Source of the DNA: JAXGMQ01 sp040768585
GTDB lineage: Bacteria > Caldisericota > Caldisericia > JAAYUI01
Reading direction: 5' to 3'
Assembly: GCA_040768585.1 (NCBI GenBank)
Contig: JAXGMQ010000001.1
Span: 1,116,001-1,180,000 of the forward strand
Length of the DNA: 64,000 nucleotides
The notes under the pieces were generated by a model. It ran no database searches. It was not told where the DNA came from and saw only the letters and a program-made list of their open reading frames with translations. The stretch's first letter is position 1; each line of letters begins with the position of its first letter. Positions 1 through 12,200 of this stretch are shown in pieces. Position numbers and translations under genes: made by a program.

Positions 1-1045
1 CAGCTGAATCTCCGCCAAAATGGGCGATGAATACATCGGTCACTGTTCTAGGTCTCTTCGTGAGTCCTATTTCATCCATGGCAGCAAGTATCCTGTCAAA
101 TCCGAGTGATGCCCCAACAGCTGGGATCTGTTTTCCTGAGAATATTCCAACCAGGTTGTCATACCTCCCACCACCTGCAACCGATCCGATCTTTGGTTCA
201 TCCAGTTTAGCTTCGAACACAGGACCGGTGTAGTACGATTGCCCCCTTGCAAGCGATGGGTCAAAAATGACTTTCGCCCCATAGCTCCCTGATATTGAAA
301 TAATTGTTTTTACAAGTTCGATTGCCTTCAATCCGCTCTCTGTTTTTATTGTCGTTTCTAGCCTTTTAAATTTTTCCTCATCAGTCCCCTCGGCCCCAAT
401 TGCCTCAACCACTTCCTTTGCGGTATCTCCACATATCGGCATAAGTTCTTTCTCTACTCCTTCTTTGCCGATTTTGTCTAGTTTATCTATTGATATGATT
501 GCGTTTTTGTGCATTTGTTTAGGTACATTGTAGGTGTCGAGAAGTCCTATCAGCACATCTCTTGCGTTCACGTGCACCCTGTACTTTTCGAAACCAAGTC
601 TCGATAGTGAATCAGATAAAATTGTTACTATCTCAGCATCCGCCTCGGGGGAGTCTGTTCCAAATATATCCACATCGCACTGGTAGAATTCTCTGTATCT
701 TCCCTTTTGCGGGCGTTCCGCCCTGTAGACTCTCTGTATCTGGTATCTCTTGAAAGGCTGTGGTATCTCGTTGTTGTTTGCGATGAGTCTTGATATAGGT
801 ACCGTCAAATCATATATGAGTCCAATGTGTCTGTCACCATGATCATGGAAATCATACATCAATTTCTCACAGTCTCCGCCTTCTTTTCCTGTCAGAGTTT
901 CGTAATATTCAAGAGAGGGGGTTTCCACTGGGTCGTACCCATATAATTCAAAAACCTCTCGTATTTTCTCTATAAGCCTTTGCCTTTCGATCATATCAAC
1001 CGGCAGCGAGTCTCTAAATCCTGACAGTACCTTTGGTTTTTCCAT
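1..1045 (-). CDS. hisS: Histidyl-tRNA synthetase, C-terminus cut by window edge
   Basis: Class II aminoacyl-tRNA synthetase that charges tRNA-His in the cytoplasm. The reverse strand is open from ATG at 1045 to the window edge (about 348 residues; the family is usually about 420), so only the C-terminal anticodon-binding domain is missing. Visible motifs are a class II motif 2 region (FKRYQIQRVYRAERP then GRYREFYQCDVDI), the HisRS signatures LARGQSYYTGPVFE and GGGRYDNL, and motif 3 (GASLGFDRILAAM). I chose ATG 1045 over the in-frame ATG 1057 because GGAGG lies 5 nt upstream of 1045. It is oriented with dnaA but separated from it by 379 bp and a terminator, so it is probably transcribed separately. 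Identification is very secure. Confidence 0.96.
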   Translation of the reverse strand, partial: MEKPKVLSGFRDSLPVDMIERQRLIEKIREVFELYGYDPVETPSLEYYETLTGKEGGDCEKLMYDFHDHGDRHIGLIYDLTVPISRLIANNNEIPQPFKRYQIQRVYRAERPQKGRYREFYQCDVDIFGTDSPEADAEIVTILSDSLSRLGFEKYRVHVNARDVLIGLLDTYNVPKQMHKNAIISIDKLDKIGKEGVEKELMPICGDTAKEVVEAIGAEGTDEEKFKRLETTIKTESGLKAIELVKTIISISGSYGAKVIFDPSLARGQSYYTGPVFEAKLDEPKIGSVAGGGRYDNLVGIFSGKQIPAVGASLGFDRILAAMDEIGLTKRPRTVTDVFIAHFGGDSA

Positions 1046-1424
1046 CACATCCTCCATATCGCTAAAGCATCTCTCATACCAAAAAATTGCCTTTTTCTTA
1101 CTTTCTCAATTCTTTCCACACATTCTATACATGTTATAAAGACTTATCAAACTCAACCAACTCTTTTTTGATCAAGCCTTTCTCACATTTATAAACATAT
1201 TAGAATCACATACATATATAATACATATTTATATACCTATATATATTATGCGGTGTGGATATGTTCAAACTGGCAAGTAACTCTTTTCTATCCTATAAAT
1301 ATTCTTCAACTCAGTTGTCAATATTTTCTGAAGAACTTTTTTTGAGTAGTAGTACCACAAATTAAAAACCTCTTGGACTGTTGATTGATCAACAAGCATG
1401 AGAGGGACTTACACAAGAAGATCA
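1046..1424. other. AT-rich intergenic region between hisS and dnaA
   Basis: No gene is visible here. The stretch 1191-1250 is almost pure A/T with many TAT/ATA steps and is followed by TGTGGATAT (1254-1262), whose complement is one mismatch from the DnaA box TTATCCACA. A weaker look-alike is CTTTCCACA near 1111. The right end holds the dnaA terminator. An AT-rich unwinding region beside dnaA fits an origin, but a single near-match box is thin evidence. Confidence 0.35.
1364..1405 (-). terminator. Rho-independent terminator of dnaA
   Basis: Read on the minus strand, CCTCT pairs with AGAGG and an inner TGTTGAT/ATCAACA stem closes on a tiny loop. The structure is followed by a run of five T. 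It lies 20 bp beyond the dnaA stop codon. Confidence 0.65.
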
Positions 1425-2729
1425 TTATGACTCGAGTACACTCAATATCTCATTGATTGCAGCATCAAGTGTTTGGTCACTTCTTCTTTGATTTTCAATC
1501 TTATCATGAGCATACATAACCGTTGTGTGGTCACGTTTTCCAAACTTGTCCCCGATTGATTTAAGCGATTCTGTTGTGTACTGTCTAGCAAGATACATCG
1601 CAATCTGCCTCGGAATTGCGATATCGTTGGTTCTTCTTCTTGCAACGATATCATCCCTTGAGATTTTAAAAAACCTGCAAACTTCGTCGATTATCTTGTC
1701 AACTGAGATACTTTTTGTGGTTTTTGGGATTATGTCTCTAAGCACCTCGCGCGCGCTCTCGAGGGTGAGTTCCTTGTTCTGGAGCGAGGCAACGGCCACA
1801 AGTCTTATGAGGGAGCCCTCAAGCTCCCTGATGTTTGAAAACCCGTGTCCTGCAACATAGTTAATTATTTCCTGTGGGATGTAAACATGCTCGATATTGG
1901 ATTTCTTCTGGAGGATGGCGATCCTGGTTTCAAGATCAGGGGGCTGGATATCGGCGAGAAGACCCATCTCAAACCTCGATCTGAGCCTGTCCGCAATGCC
2001 GCTGAGTTCCTTTGGGGGTCTGTCAGACGTAACCACAATCTGCCTGTTGAGGTCATATAGGGCATTAAAAGTGTGAAAGAACTCCTCTTGGGTTCTTTCC
2101 TTGCCGGTGAGGAACTGGATATCGTCGATGAGCAACACCTTGACTGTCCTGTAGTAATCGTGGAACTCCGACACCCTGTTGTTCTTTATGGCATCAATGA
2201 CTTCCATAGTGAACTTCTCTGTGGTGGTATAAACAAGGTCGGTTGCAGGTGATGTTGCCAGAATCTCGTGACCGATTGCCTGAAGAAGGTGAGTTTTTCC
2301 GAGTCCAACCCCGCCATATATAAAGAGCGGGTTGTACGCCATGCCAGGATTTTTAGCGGCAGCAAGGCAGGCTGCATGGGCGAATTTGTTTGAGTTGCCG
2401 ACTACAAATGATGAGAAGGTGTACTTTGGATTTAAAAAACTCCCACTGTGGTTGTTGATGTCAGGCTCGAAAGACTGCGTAGTAACAGGCTCAGGACGGG
2501 ACACGACAAAGACGATGTCCATCTCTTTGTTGGTAAGTTCCCTGATGATTTCAGTTATTCTACTGTAGTACTTGGACTGGAGCCAATCCTTGGCGAACTC
2601 CGAGACCACAGAAACGACAATCCTATCGTCAGATTCTGAAACAGGCTGTGAGGTGGAGAACCACATCTCATACGTCGGTCTCGTGACCTCCTTCGACAAT
2701 GTTGACAACACTCTATTCCATGTATCCAT
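1425..2729 (-). CDS. dnaA: Chromosomal replication initiator protein DnaA
   Basis: AAA+ ATPase that binds DnaA boxes and melts oriC. The protein is 434 aa, a typical length. Domain I spans about residues 1-75. The AAA+ core (about 100-310) has Walker A GGVGLGKTH and Walker B LLIDDIQF. The C-terminal DNA-binding domain carries the family signature around RRRTNDIAIPRQIAMYL and KFGKRDHTTVMYA. The start ATG 2729 has no Shine-Dalgarno. A TTGACG/17 nt/TAAACT promoter ends 9 nt before the start, so the mRNA would have a leader of only 2-3 nt. A terminator follows the gene. Identification is secure. Confidence 0.98.
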   Translation of the reverse strand: MDTWNRVLSTLSKEVTRPTYEMWFSTSQPVSESDDRIVVSVVSEFAKDWLQSKYYSRITEIIRELTNKEMDIVFVVSRPEPVTTQSFEPDINNHSGSFLNPKYTFSSFVVGNSNKFAHAACLAAAKNPGMAYNPLFIYGGVGLGKTHLLQAIGHEILATSPATDLVYTTTEKFTMEVIDAIKNNRVSEFHDYYRTVKVLLIDDIQFLTGKERTQEEFFHTFNALYDLNRQIVVTSDRPPKELSGIADRLRSRFEMGLLADIQPPDLETRIAILQKKSNIEHVYIPQEIINYVAGHGFSNIRELEGSLIRLVAVASLQNKELTLESAREVLRDIIPKTTKSISVDKIIDEVCRFFKISRDDIVARRRTNDIAIPRQIAMYLARQYTTESLKSIGDKFGKRDHTTVMYAHDKIENQRRSDQTLDAAINEILSVLES

Positions 2730-2738
2730 AAGGCTGAT

Positions 2739-2767
2739 AGTTTATTATCTGAATCTTGCCACGTCAA
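2739..2767 (-). promoter_or_regulatory. dnaA promoter, near-leaderless
   Basis: Minus strand: -35 TTGACG (2762-2767), 17 nt spacer, -10 TAAACT (2739-2744). The start codon begins at 2729, so the predicted transcription start is about 2732. No Shine-Dalgarno is possible in such a short leader. Confidence 0.55.
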
Positions 2768-2869
2768 TTCCCGAATATTTGTATACACAAAAGTATACTA
2801 TATATTTATTTCGTACCTTTTTTTCACTTTATGTGTATCAGTAACCCATTTTAATCGTGATAGTGTGGT
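2768..2869. other. AT-rich region upstream of dnaA; weak oriC candidate
   Basis: This stretch is AT-rich and contains GTATACACA (2781-2789) and TGTGTATCA (2832-2840, reverse orientation). Each is one mismatch from the DnaA box consensus TTATNCACA or its complement. Two GTATAC palindromes flank ACAAAA at 2781-2798. Origins commonly lie beside dnaA, but I count only near-matches, so this is tentative. Confidence 0.3.
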
Positions 2870-3223
2870 TTGTATTGATTGAATTTTGTGGTATCGTTGT
2901 GGAGTAGCACCTGCGAAACCCCCAAATTCACGTGGCATGCTTATTGCACATATGCAGTGTGGTGAGCATCAAACCGTCACCGAAGGTGAGGGATTTCGTT
3001 GCCACGCTACGCCAAAGTGATTTTACCATCACAAGGGTTTGTGTTAGAGAAGTGCATTTTCGATGAGCCACGCCGCGGGTGTCCTGCGGGTGGTGTTTTT
3101 TACGTTTTGTGTGCATCTTTGCAACTCAATCGACAGGACGATGCGCCAGGCGCGCCGCCGGTGTTGGATGTGTCTAGCCGTCGTGCCAGCTCTTGGGTTT
3201 GCAAATGTGAAAGGAGATTGGTA
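2870..3223 (+). promoter_or_regulatory. Promoter candidate and long structured leader of giant gene A
   Basis: A weak sigma70-like pair, TTGTAT (2870-2875) and TATCGT (2892-2897) with 16 nt spacing, would give a leader of about 320 nt. The leader is much GC-richer than other intergenic DNA and has hairpins, for example GTGAT/ATCAC (3017-3032). It ends with AGGAG (3212-3216), 7 nt before ATG 3224. The reading frame stays open back to 2999, but that extension is not signal-peptide-like and is best read as untranslated leader. Long leaders are known to stabilise S-layer mRNAs. Confidence 0.4.
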
Positions 3224-6200
3224 ATGAAGAAGACAATCAGCATTCTCTCAGCAATTCTCATGCTGATGACGCTCATTACTCCGATTGCCGCAAGTGATTC
3301 CGTTGAAGCGTCTACAGAAAACGCCAATGCGGTTTTTGTGGCTGTAAGATGGGCTCCAAATGCCAGCATTTGGAGTGGTGATGAGCTTGTCGGTTCGGAC
3401 GAAAGAACCTTCTCATATGATTCGTCTATCGTGTCATGGGGAAGAAACGAGTTCAGGATGCCAGGAGACCTGCTCTATTGGACAGAATTCTATCTCGATG
3501 TTGTGCCGAATTCTGGTGAATCCCAAGAGGGCAATCATTGGTTTGCAGCTCTTGATTCAAACGGCAAACTTTGGTTCGACCCAGATGGACACTTCCACGA
3601 CAGCAGGTACTACAGATACGCCGATCCGATGGAGACTGTATACCAGTTGGATAGAGCCCGTACTGACGACAACTGCAAAGAGAACCCATTTGCCCGTGTC
3701 GATCCGATAACTTCAAACAACACTCAGGGACCATACGACTTCCCACTTTACAACATTTCAGAGGGAGTCGATACGGATTCATACGCCAATGAGAACCCGA
3801 TTTATTTCATGGATCCGAAGACTGGAAGAACATTCAGACTCGGATACACCGACATCATTGGACATAACCCGAACACACTAGTTCCAGACAACTCAGGTTC
3901 AGAAATTCCAGAATCATGGGACAATGGTCTTCCACTTGAGCCGTTCCTCGATGGTTGGAACGGTGCAGGACTTACTCTTCAGGAACCCCCGTGGGACTAT
4001 GATGGAACGGGCCCAGCAGTCAACAACTACGATGTTGCCAACTATTTCCTGGTTGACAATGGAGACTGGGGTTTTGGTGAAGAGTGGCACAGTGCAGTTG
4101 GTGGAGTTGGTGGAAGAGCTGCAACAGCCATCGGACCAGGACAGCCAAACATGGTTCAGTTCGTCTTCGGCGACGCCATCTACAGAAGAGGAGTCAACGG
4201 TGTCAACAACCTCGTTGCGGGTTACGACCCCAACGCTGGTCAGGGCAGATGGCCTCACTTCTTTGGCGATACAAGACTCAATCCTGTCATTGCCCCATCG
4301 TCCGCAGGTAGATGGACAAGATACGCCGCAGGCTCAGCCGTTGTCGACATGGGCGTCCCTGGCACAAGAGAGGCCGGAGACGACTTCGACGTAGGAACTT
4401 CAGTTTACAGGTTCCCACTCCACAGAGACCACTTCGATGGCAACCCGGCGAATAATGACTTCAGGTACGAGGCATGGCCAGGCGCTGGCATTGGTGATAC
4501 TGCCCACGTCCGCGCTCCATGGGGTATTGACGGTCTCTTCGATTACTCAATCCAGGCAACACCAAATGGAACGGTCACACTCGCAGAAGGAATCTACATG
4601 GCATATGCGGGTTCCAGTGCTTCACCGAATGTAAGCTCGAATTTTGTGAGACTCACAAACTGGACATCGGGTCTCATGTTCTCGCAGGAGAATGTGCCGA
4701 GATTCGTCCAGTCGGGTGACGTTCTTATTCTTGCCGAAGTACTCAAGGGTGGATGCGCATCGCCTCTCTACAACATCTCGATCGAGACAGACCTCTTTGA
4801 GGGTCAGATTCCATCGGTTACAACCGCCGCAATCAGATCGCCCAACGACGAGGTAACATACCGCTCTCAGACAATCCAGAAGTCAACAGTTCTCGGACCA
4901 AAAGGCGATCTGTTCGCTGTTCCAGCCTGCACATTCCAGAATGTGAAACTCGACTATCGTGAGTATCTTGGAATCGAGATCTGGGCGGACAACGGCAGCA
5001 GCAACATGATGTACCGTCTCGGTAACTCAGTCTATAACGTCGTGCCGCACAACAGCAGCGATGACTACCATGAGGGTGAAGTTTCAGAGATATTCATTGG
5101 TGCTGACGACAGCACTCATGACAATGACATCGGTCTTGGTGAAGATTCACTTACACTCACTCGTTCCACCAACCAGATAGTGCTCCCACTCTCAGACTTC
5201 TATCAGCAGACAGCATCAATAAGCCTCGTTGGTCACCCATTCCAGAACATCCTTGATGATGGTAGTGGCGTCTTTGACGTCAACCCCAACGGCTTTGGTG
5301 CACCAGTCCGTTTCCTCGATCTCAATTCAGCCCGTGGTGGATATGGCATCATCAACGTCTATGGCTGCGGTGAAGCGCTCTATCGCGACATGGACTATCT
5401 CCTCCCAGCAACAGCAGAGGGCGTTGGTGCATTCGAGATATCGATGGGTGATATCAGACTCACAGATGTCAACATAACAAGGCTTGATCCTCTCACAGGA
5501 ACAAGCACGGTTATTAAGTATCACAAAGACTCAGTGGTTGCCCCAGGTGACGCCGATGTAAATATCTATGCCGGCCTTGGTATGTTTGACATGTACAACA
5601 ACATTCCTTGCGGTAACGATCTCTCGGCTTTCTACAACCCGTATTATGACGAGACAGTCTTTGCCCATATGACAACAAATGGATTCATCGGTGACTGGGG
5701 CCCAGAGTATCTCTGGCTCGATTGGCGTCACCTTGATCCATATGACATCAATAACACAATCCCAATGAACTATAAGTACGACACTGGCGAATTCATCTAC
5801 AGTGTCGACGAGACATACGTTGCCCAAAATCTTAATATTACCAACCTTCAGGGTGACGACTCCATCGCAAACTGGGCGAACCCATATGGTACTGTCAACG
5901 CGGGTTGGACAAGACTTTCAGACGTTGAGTACCTTGGCGAGTACTATCCATGTGGCTCAATCACGTCAGTGACTGACCAGTGGTACAGAACATACCCAGT
6001 CGGCGGTATCACAATGGGAAGAAACGGTGACAAGCGCTTCATGGATATGGAAGTCATTCCAGGCGACCCAGGTGCCATTGTCGACCTTTCCTCAGAGCTC
6101 AAAGTTGAGCAGACCACAGAAGTCAGAGTCTCCTTCAGCGAAGGTAATCAGCTCATGGAAGGCTACTGGGACGGTCCAACTTGGATTCCAGCAGAGGTAG

Positions 6201-9200
6201 GTTACGTTCTTCTCCAGGGGAATGGTATGTTCTACGATGAGGCAGGTCAGGCTCATTATCTGAACAACGTTCTCTATGAACTTACACCAGATAGACCAGA
6301 GGCAAGATTCCACTTCACACCGTATCGCGGAAACTGCCTTGAAATAGGCGACCCAGGCGACCTTCTTGAGATCCACATCTTCCGTGAGAAGGGTGGACAG
6401 AGACCAGCTCCACCAGACGGAGTCTACGGCGACTTCTTCTGGGAGTATCATGGTAATTCGGACTGGACATCGGCAAGATACACACTCGGTCAGACGTACG
6501 TAAACAGAATCCCGATCCTTGAGATTCCAGACGAAGAGAAGATCCCATATCCACCAATGCCATCAGAGCTTCGTGACTCATATGACTGCTACGCCAAGTA
6601 TCAGTATCAGATTGAGCCAGAGGATCTTATCGTCGAATCAAGCAGACTTTGTATCACAACACTTGACCAGAGATTCCCGAACCTCGTTCTCAAACTCTAT
6701 GACGCTGACAACGAGAATGACGTCAATGATCCAGCAAACATCCCATTCTCAATCCCGTTTGACTATGACGCAAGAAATCCAGAGAATTTCCACGCCAACA
6801 TCGTCAATTACAACTGCCATGGTGGCGGAATTGACTTTATGGCGGTTGCACACAGCGGCAATCCACAGGATCTCCACAAGTTCATCATCCAGTTCAACAG
6901 TGACGGCACCTACTACTACTGGTACTGGTATGAGCCACCAAACCCATCGGGTGATCCAACAAGCCCACAGATTCCAAACGCTCTTGACGAGAATGACTAC
7001 ATTATTGGTCAGGAGTGGACACAGGGATTCCCAATTCCACCAAGTGAGAACGTAAAAAGAACACCAGTTATCGTTGAGGACAAGGCGACACTTGAGGACA
7101 ACGATTGCTCACAGGCAAAGGGTCTTTGCGATGCCTGCGAAGTCGATGGAATGAGACCACTTGGCGACGTCACTGGCGTCCCAGGTTACCCACTTCGCTC
7201 CGACTATTACGGTGTTTTCGATGGAACAACCGGATATATCACAAGCTACGGTATTCCAACCTATGTTTCTGGTTATGGTCAGCTCACCATGTCTGATGAG
7301 GGTGGAAGATGCTTGGCGCTTGCTAAGCCAATCGATGGTTCGACTCACCTCATGATTAGAATCTACTCCACAATGGCAGTCTTTGACTACAACTCCACAA
7401 TTTCACACCCAGACATGACAGACGGCGCACCATACTTTGTCTATGACAAGATGTGGGGCGGCGGCCCAGAGCAGGGCATCGACTATTGTGGAACACTCGA
7501 CATGAAGGTTTATCCACCAGACCCATACGTAAACTTTGCTGAGTTCCACGTGGTAGACCATGCGCTTCAGTTCTCCAATGTTCATTACACTGCCGGCTTT
7601 AACGCAGGCAGCTACGTTGGACCACTTAGCCCACTTGATGTTCCAACTCCACAGATTCAGGCTCCATATAATCCAATCCTTCGCTATGTACCAACCGAGT
7701 TCAGATGCTATCCAGGTGGTCAGACTCACACAGGTCGCGTCTCAGGTCAGGTTTGGGGCAACTCGGGCGGCCCGTTTGGTTGGAACGCATATCCTGCAAT
7801 CTGGTCAAGACAGATAAATGAAGACCTCGCTTATGAGCAGTATGGTAAGCTTGGTACAGAATTCTTCCCACTTACCGACTACGGCTTCTACTTCATCGTC
7901 AAAGATGGCGACGGAAGACACCTCTCATTCGATCCAAACTGGGATCCAGACCGAAGAATGATCAGGATGGAAGTTACTGGTCCGTTTGCTGTTCCGAAGA
8001 TTCTTGACAGAGACACTGGTTCAGTTGTCACGAAGTATGAGTACAACAGTATGACTCAGGTACCGATTCAGTATGATTGGTCAGGCAAAATCGTCATCGA
8101 CGAGACAAACTGGCAGGACTACGAAAAGGTTTGGGTTGACCAGGACTTCAACGGTGGATTTGGCGCCGACCCATACACACAGTGGGGCGGAATACCAAAT
8201 GAGAACGCCCAGTACAGGAAGAAAAACGGCTATGTCGATCTTCTTGACAACCTGAATTTCTCATCGGTCGGTTGGATGAACCCAATTGGCTCCGGCAGGC
8301 ACGAGAATACCGATAACCTCATCGTTATCGACGAGATTATTCCGTGGCAGCCAGGCAAAATCCTCATCTATGTCACACTCTACGACGGAACATTCAAGAT
8401 GTACCAGGATTGCTGTACAGCACCGCCAACAGATGGTGTTGATGTCCACGCGCTTGGTATTGAGTACACAATCTCAGAGAGCGACGAGGTCAGACACGTA
8501 CCACTTGGTATTGATAATACACTAGAGGTAGTCATTACTGAGGACCAGCCATATTGGACCAACATCGCCAATGCATCCACATACTGCAATGACGCTCTTG
8601 TCTATGTCTGGCAGGATCGTGGTGTGCAGATGCTCAACCAGGATTACTTCCGTGGTGCAGGCGACGGCTGGGTAACAAACCCACCAGGATCATCGAGATT
8701 CTACTATGGTCGTGGCGACGGTAATGCAGCCCAGTACGACACAACATGGGATGATCAGCCAATCGATATCAATGGTGATAACAAGGTAACATTTGAAGAC
8801 AGAGAGACAGAGATTGTCGGTGCATACGATATCGCGACCAACACATGGGTTGGCGGATATGTTGACGCCAGAACATTCCAGAGAAATAACGGTCTGTACG
8901 TCTTCGAGCTTACAGAAGAGAACATGTGCCAGGTTGTAGACTCAGGTCTTGACTTTGGTGGTGAAGAGGGGATTGGTGACGAACCAGACCACATCATCTC
9001 AGACAAGGAACTTCTCCCACTCTACATCACGGCTTATAAGTATGGCGATGACAATAACGATCGCGCCTTCTCCCCATTCTGGGATCCATCCCCACTCCAG
9101 GATACATATGATGAGGATAACCCAGAGTCCAACAGAATGCGCTATTCACACGAAGTCTATCTTGCTGGACAGGTTGCAGTTTCAGTCGAGCCAGAGGATG

Positions 9201-12200
9201 ACCTGATCGTCAGTCTCGCGACTCCACAGAAACTTACAGCAGGTATTACACCAGAACTCATCTCACCAGATACCCCACTTACCATCGAGGTTAAAGACAG
9301 CAATGGTAGCCCAGTCGACCTTTCGTTTGGAATGGCCGACATCGATGGTGAGTTGACTGTCGAAGACAACGATATTTGGAACTATTTGTTCAAGGATCCA
9401 CATCCAGACAACAAGTTCTACTACGGTTGGGATGCGTCCCTTCCACAGTACTACTTCGTCCGAACTGACCTCCACAACAAGGACGAGGAGATAGTTAATA
9501 ACGAAGAGCTGTACTCTGTCAGAACAATTGATCCACTCGATTGCGAGACAAGCCTTGCAATCCCATTCAGACCAATTGAGATTGATTTCTCCAGAAAAGC
9601 AGATGGTAGATACGTCTTCAGAGGCTTCTGCGCAAACGACATTACCTCCTGGAAGGGTGAGCCTGGCTCAGCCGAAGAGGAAGAGTGGATGCTTCAGCAC
9701 CAGTTCATCGTGTATGTCTACACACCAGACAGGAAGCATCGCGGTAGCTTGATTGTTCCAATTGAGTCACCAATGGTCACTTACGAAGTTCTCAACGTCG
9801 AGGACGAGACAGAGACATTCTACTCGACACCTGGCGATCCAGACTTCGTCATGACAGCAGCAGACAACAGAATCTACAAAGTCAAAGTCACAGTTATGGA
9901 TGCTGAGGGTAGACTTGTTAAGGGCGTCACAAAAGGCGTTTCCGTCTGTGGCGGCGGTGTAAAGAATACAGCAAGATTCACACCATTTGTGACAAGACCA
10001 GCAAGCTTCGAGTTCGAGTTCGACCCATGTGAAGGCGCGCCGTGCGGTCAGAAGCTCTATCCACACATTGGATTTGACTTCGATGCATCGGGCAACAAAG
10101 ATGGGTACATGAATGCCATCGACCCAGGCAACAACGAGTTCCATCAGTTCGGTGGGTTCAATATTACATCCGACATCGAGTATCAGATCTGCAGAAGTCG
10201 TGTAACATCCGGCTATGTGGAGTACAATACATCATGCTACTGGTACAGGGACAACAACACCTGGGAAACCGACTACACAAATCCAAATGACCCAACAATG
10301 AAGGGCTGGGCAATCAATATGCTCATTCCTCCAAACCTTCAGTTCATGACAACTGGTTCGACTGAACCACTTGTAAGAGGTTGGGGACTTGGCAACATCT
10401 ACAACTACGACTGGTTTGGCGGAGCGCTGTTTGCAGATGTCGACGCAAACGGTCTCCTCGACTATCACGACGCTCTCGGTCTTGACGTTAACGCTCAGAC
10501 AGAGTTCTACGTGTGGGCAGAGGACGTGTTTGACCTCGGTGGTCTTGTTGGAGACAACAAGTACGTAAACAACAAGAACGAGGCAGACGTAGCTGGTTAT
10601 CCACCAAGAGACAGAACAGACCCACGCGAGCTTCACAGAAGAATCAGATACACAATAAGCAATGACCAGACGTTCTACCTTGACTGGGAAGCATGGCCAG
10701 ACAGAACGGCTGCGGTTAGAGCTCCAAGAATCGTTGTACTTGACGCTTCGGACGTTGATCTAGCCGAGTACTCAAAAGAGTTCCTCAACACAGGAAACTA
10801 TGACCTCGTCTACAACGTGCCAAACCACATGACATGTCTGGTTTATCCGGCTGATGAGCGCGATGTTCCAATGCACGAAGATGGTTACGTGATGCTCGTT
10901 GGCAACCAGCATGAAGAGGTTATCTACGGTAGAACAAAGAAGTCTGATTATGACGCCAATGCGACAACAACAACTATCCACTTCACACCAACAGGCACGG
11001 GCGAAGCAACAGTCAGAATGTACTACCTGTCGCAGAACAAGTGGCATACACCTGACTTCGACTGCTGCGACGACAAGCAGATCATGATGACCCACCCAGA
11101 GTTCTACAGTGTTCTTGCTCAGAAGCTTGATGTTGGCAAGGGACTCCTTGTCGAAGTCAAGACACTTGAGCCACTTACACCAAAAGCCTCCTCAATCCTC
11201 TACATCACAGTTTCAGAAGTGGGAACACTCCACCCAGTCCCAGGTGCGAAGGTTACAGTAAGTGGCGCTGGAGTCGATGTTTCAAAGAACACAAATGGCA
11301 AGGGTGAGGTAGAGATTGAAGTCTCACCAGCAACAACAGGCTTCATCACAATCAAGGCAACAAACGAAGACTACAGAATGGGCGAGACAAAGATTCTCGT
11401 TGGTTCGGACAACACCCCACCATCACTCTTTGTCGATGTTGTTCCACCTGTCACAAACCAGAACGAAATCACAATCACTGGTACCGTGACCAAAGGCGCC
11501 CAGGTCACAATCAATGGTAAGGCCGCAACAACAAAGGCTGACGGGACATTCTCTGGTAAGGTTACGCTTCAGCCAGGCAAGAACCCGATCACAGTTGTGG
11601 CAAAAGATGGCTCTGGCAACACAGTCTCCAAGGTTGTCTATGTGACACTCGACCAAGAAGGCCCATCGGTTATGATCGATAAAGTTAGCGCGCTCTACAA
11701 CGAGACAGAGTTTGATCTTAAAGGCAGAGTCGAGCCAGGTTGCACCGTTGTAATCAAATCCGGCGGTTCAATCGTAGCAGAGGCAGTTGTTATTCATGAC
11801 AGATGGCAGGCAAATGGTCTCAAGCTTAAGCCGGCTCCAAGTAGGAATGAGTTCACAGTCGAAGCAACAGATGCTGCTGGCAATAAGACAATATCACAGC
11901 CAATCGAGGTTGAGAACGTTGAGAGATTGACAGTCGTGCTCAAAGCTGGAACTGCTGCTGCGACACTCAATGGCAAGGCAATCACACTCAAGGAAGCCGT
12001 CACTGGCACGACATTTATGGCGCCGGTTGACGTTTTTGAACACCTTAAGGCACAGAAACCTGTTGTGAATATGGCGACTGGCCAGGTTGAGATTCAGCTC
12101 AATGGCTCAAAGATCAACCTTACAATCGGTTCAACTGATGTTACAGTCGATGGTGCCGCTGCAAAGATAATCGCAGCTCCAGTAATGGGTACCGCGACAG

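Noticed and set aside
2999..3223. N-terminal extension of giant protein A
   Set aside because: The frame is open, but AGGAG and a signal peptide place the start at 3224. The extension is GC-rich leader without protein-like features.
6519..7055. Overlapping open frames inside the giant genes on both strands
   Set aside because: They are shadows of the giant genes, with biased Ser/Thr/Arg composition, no ribosome sites and a conserved protein in the main frame.
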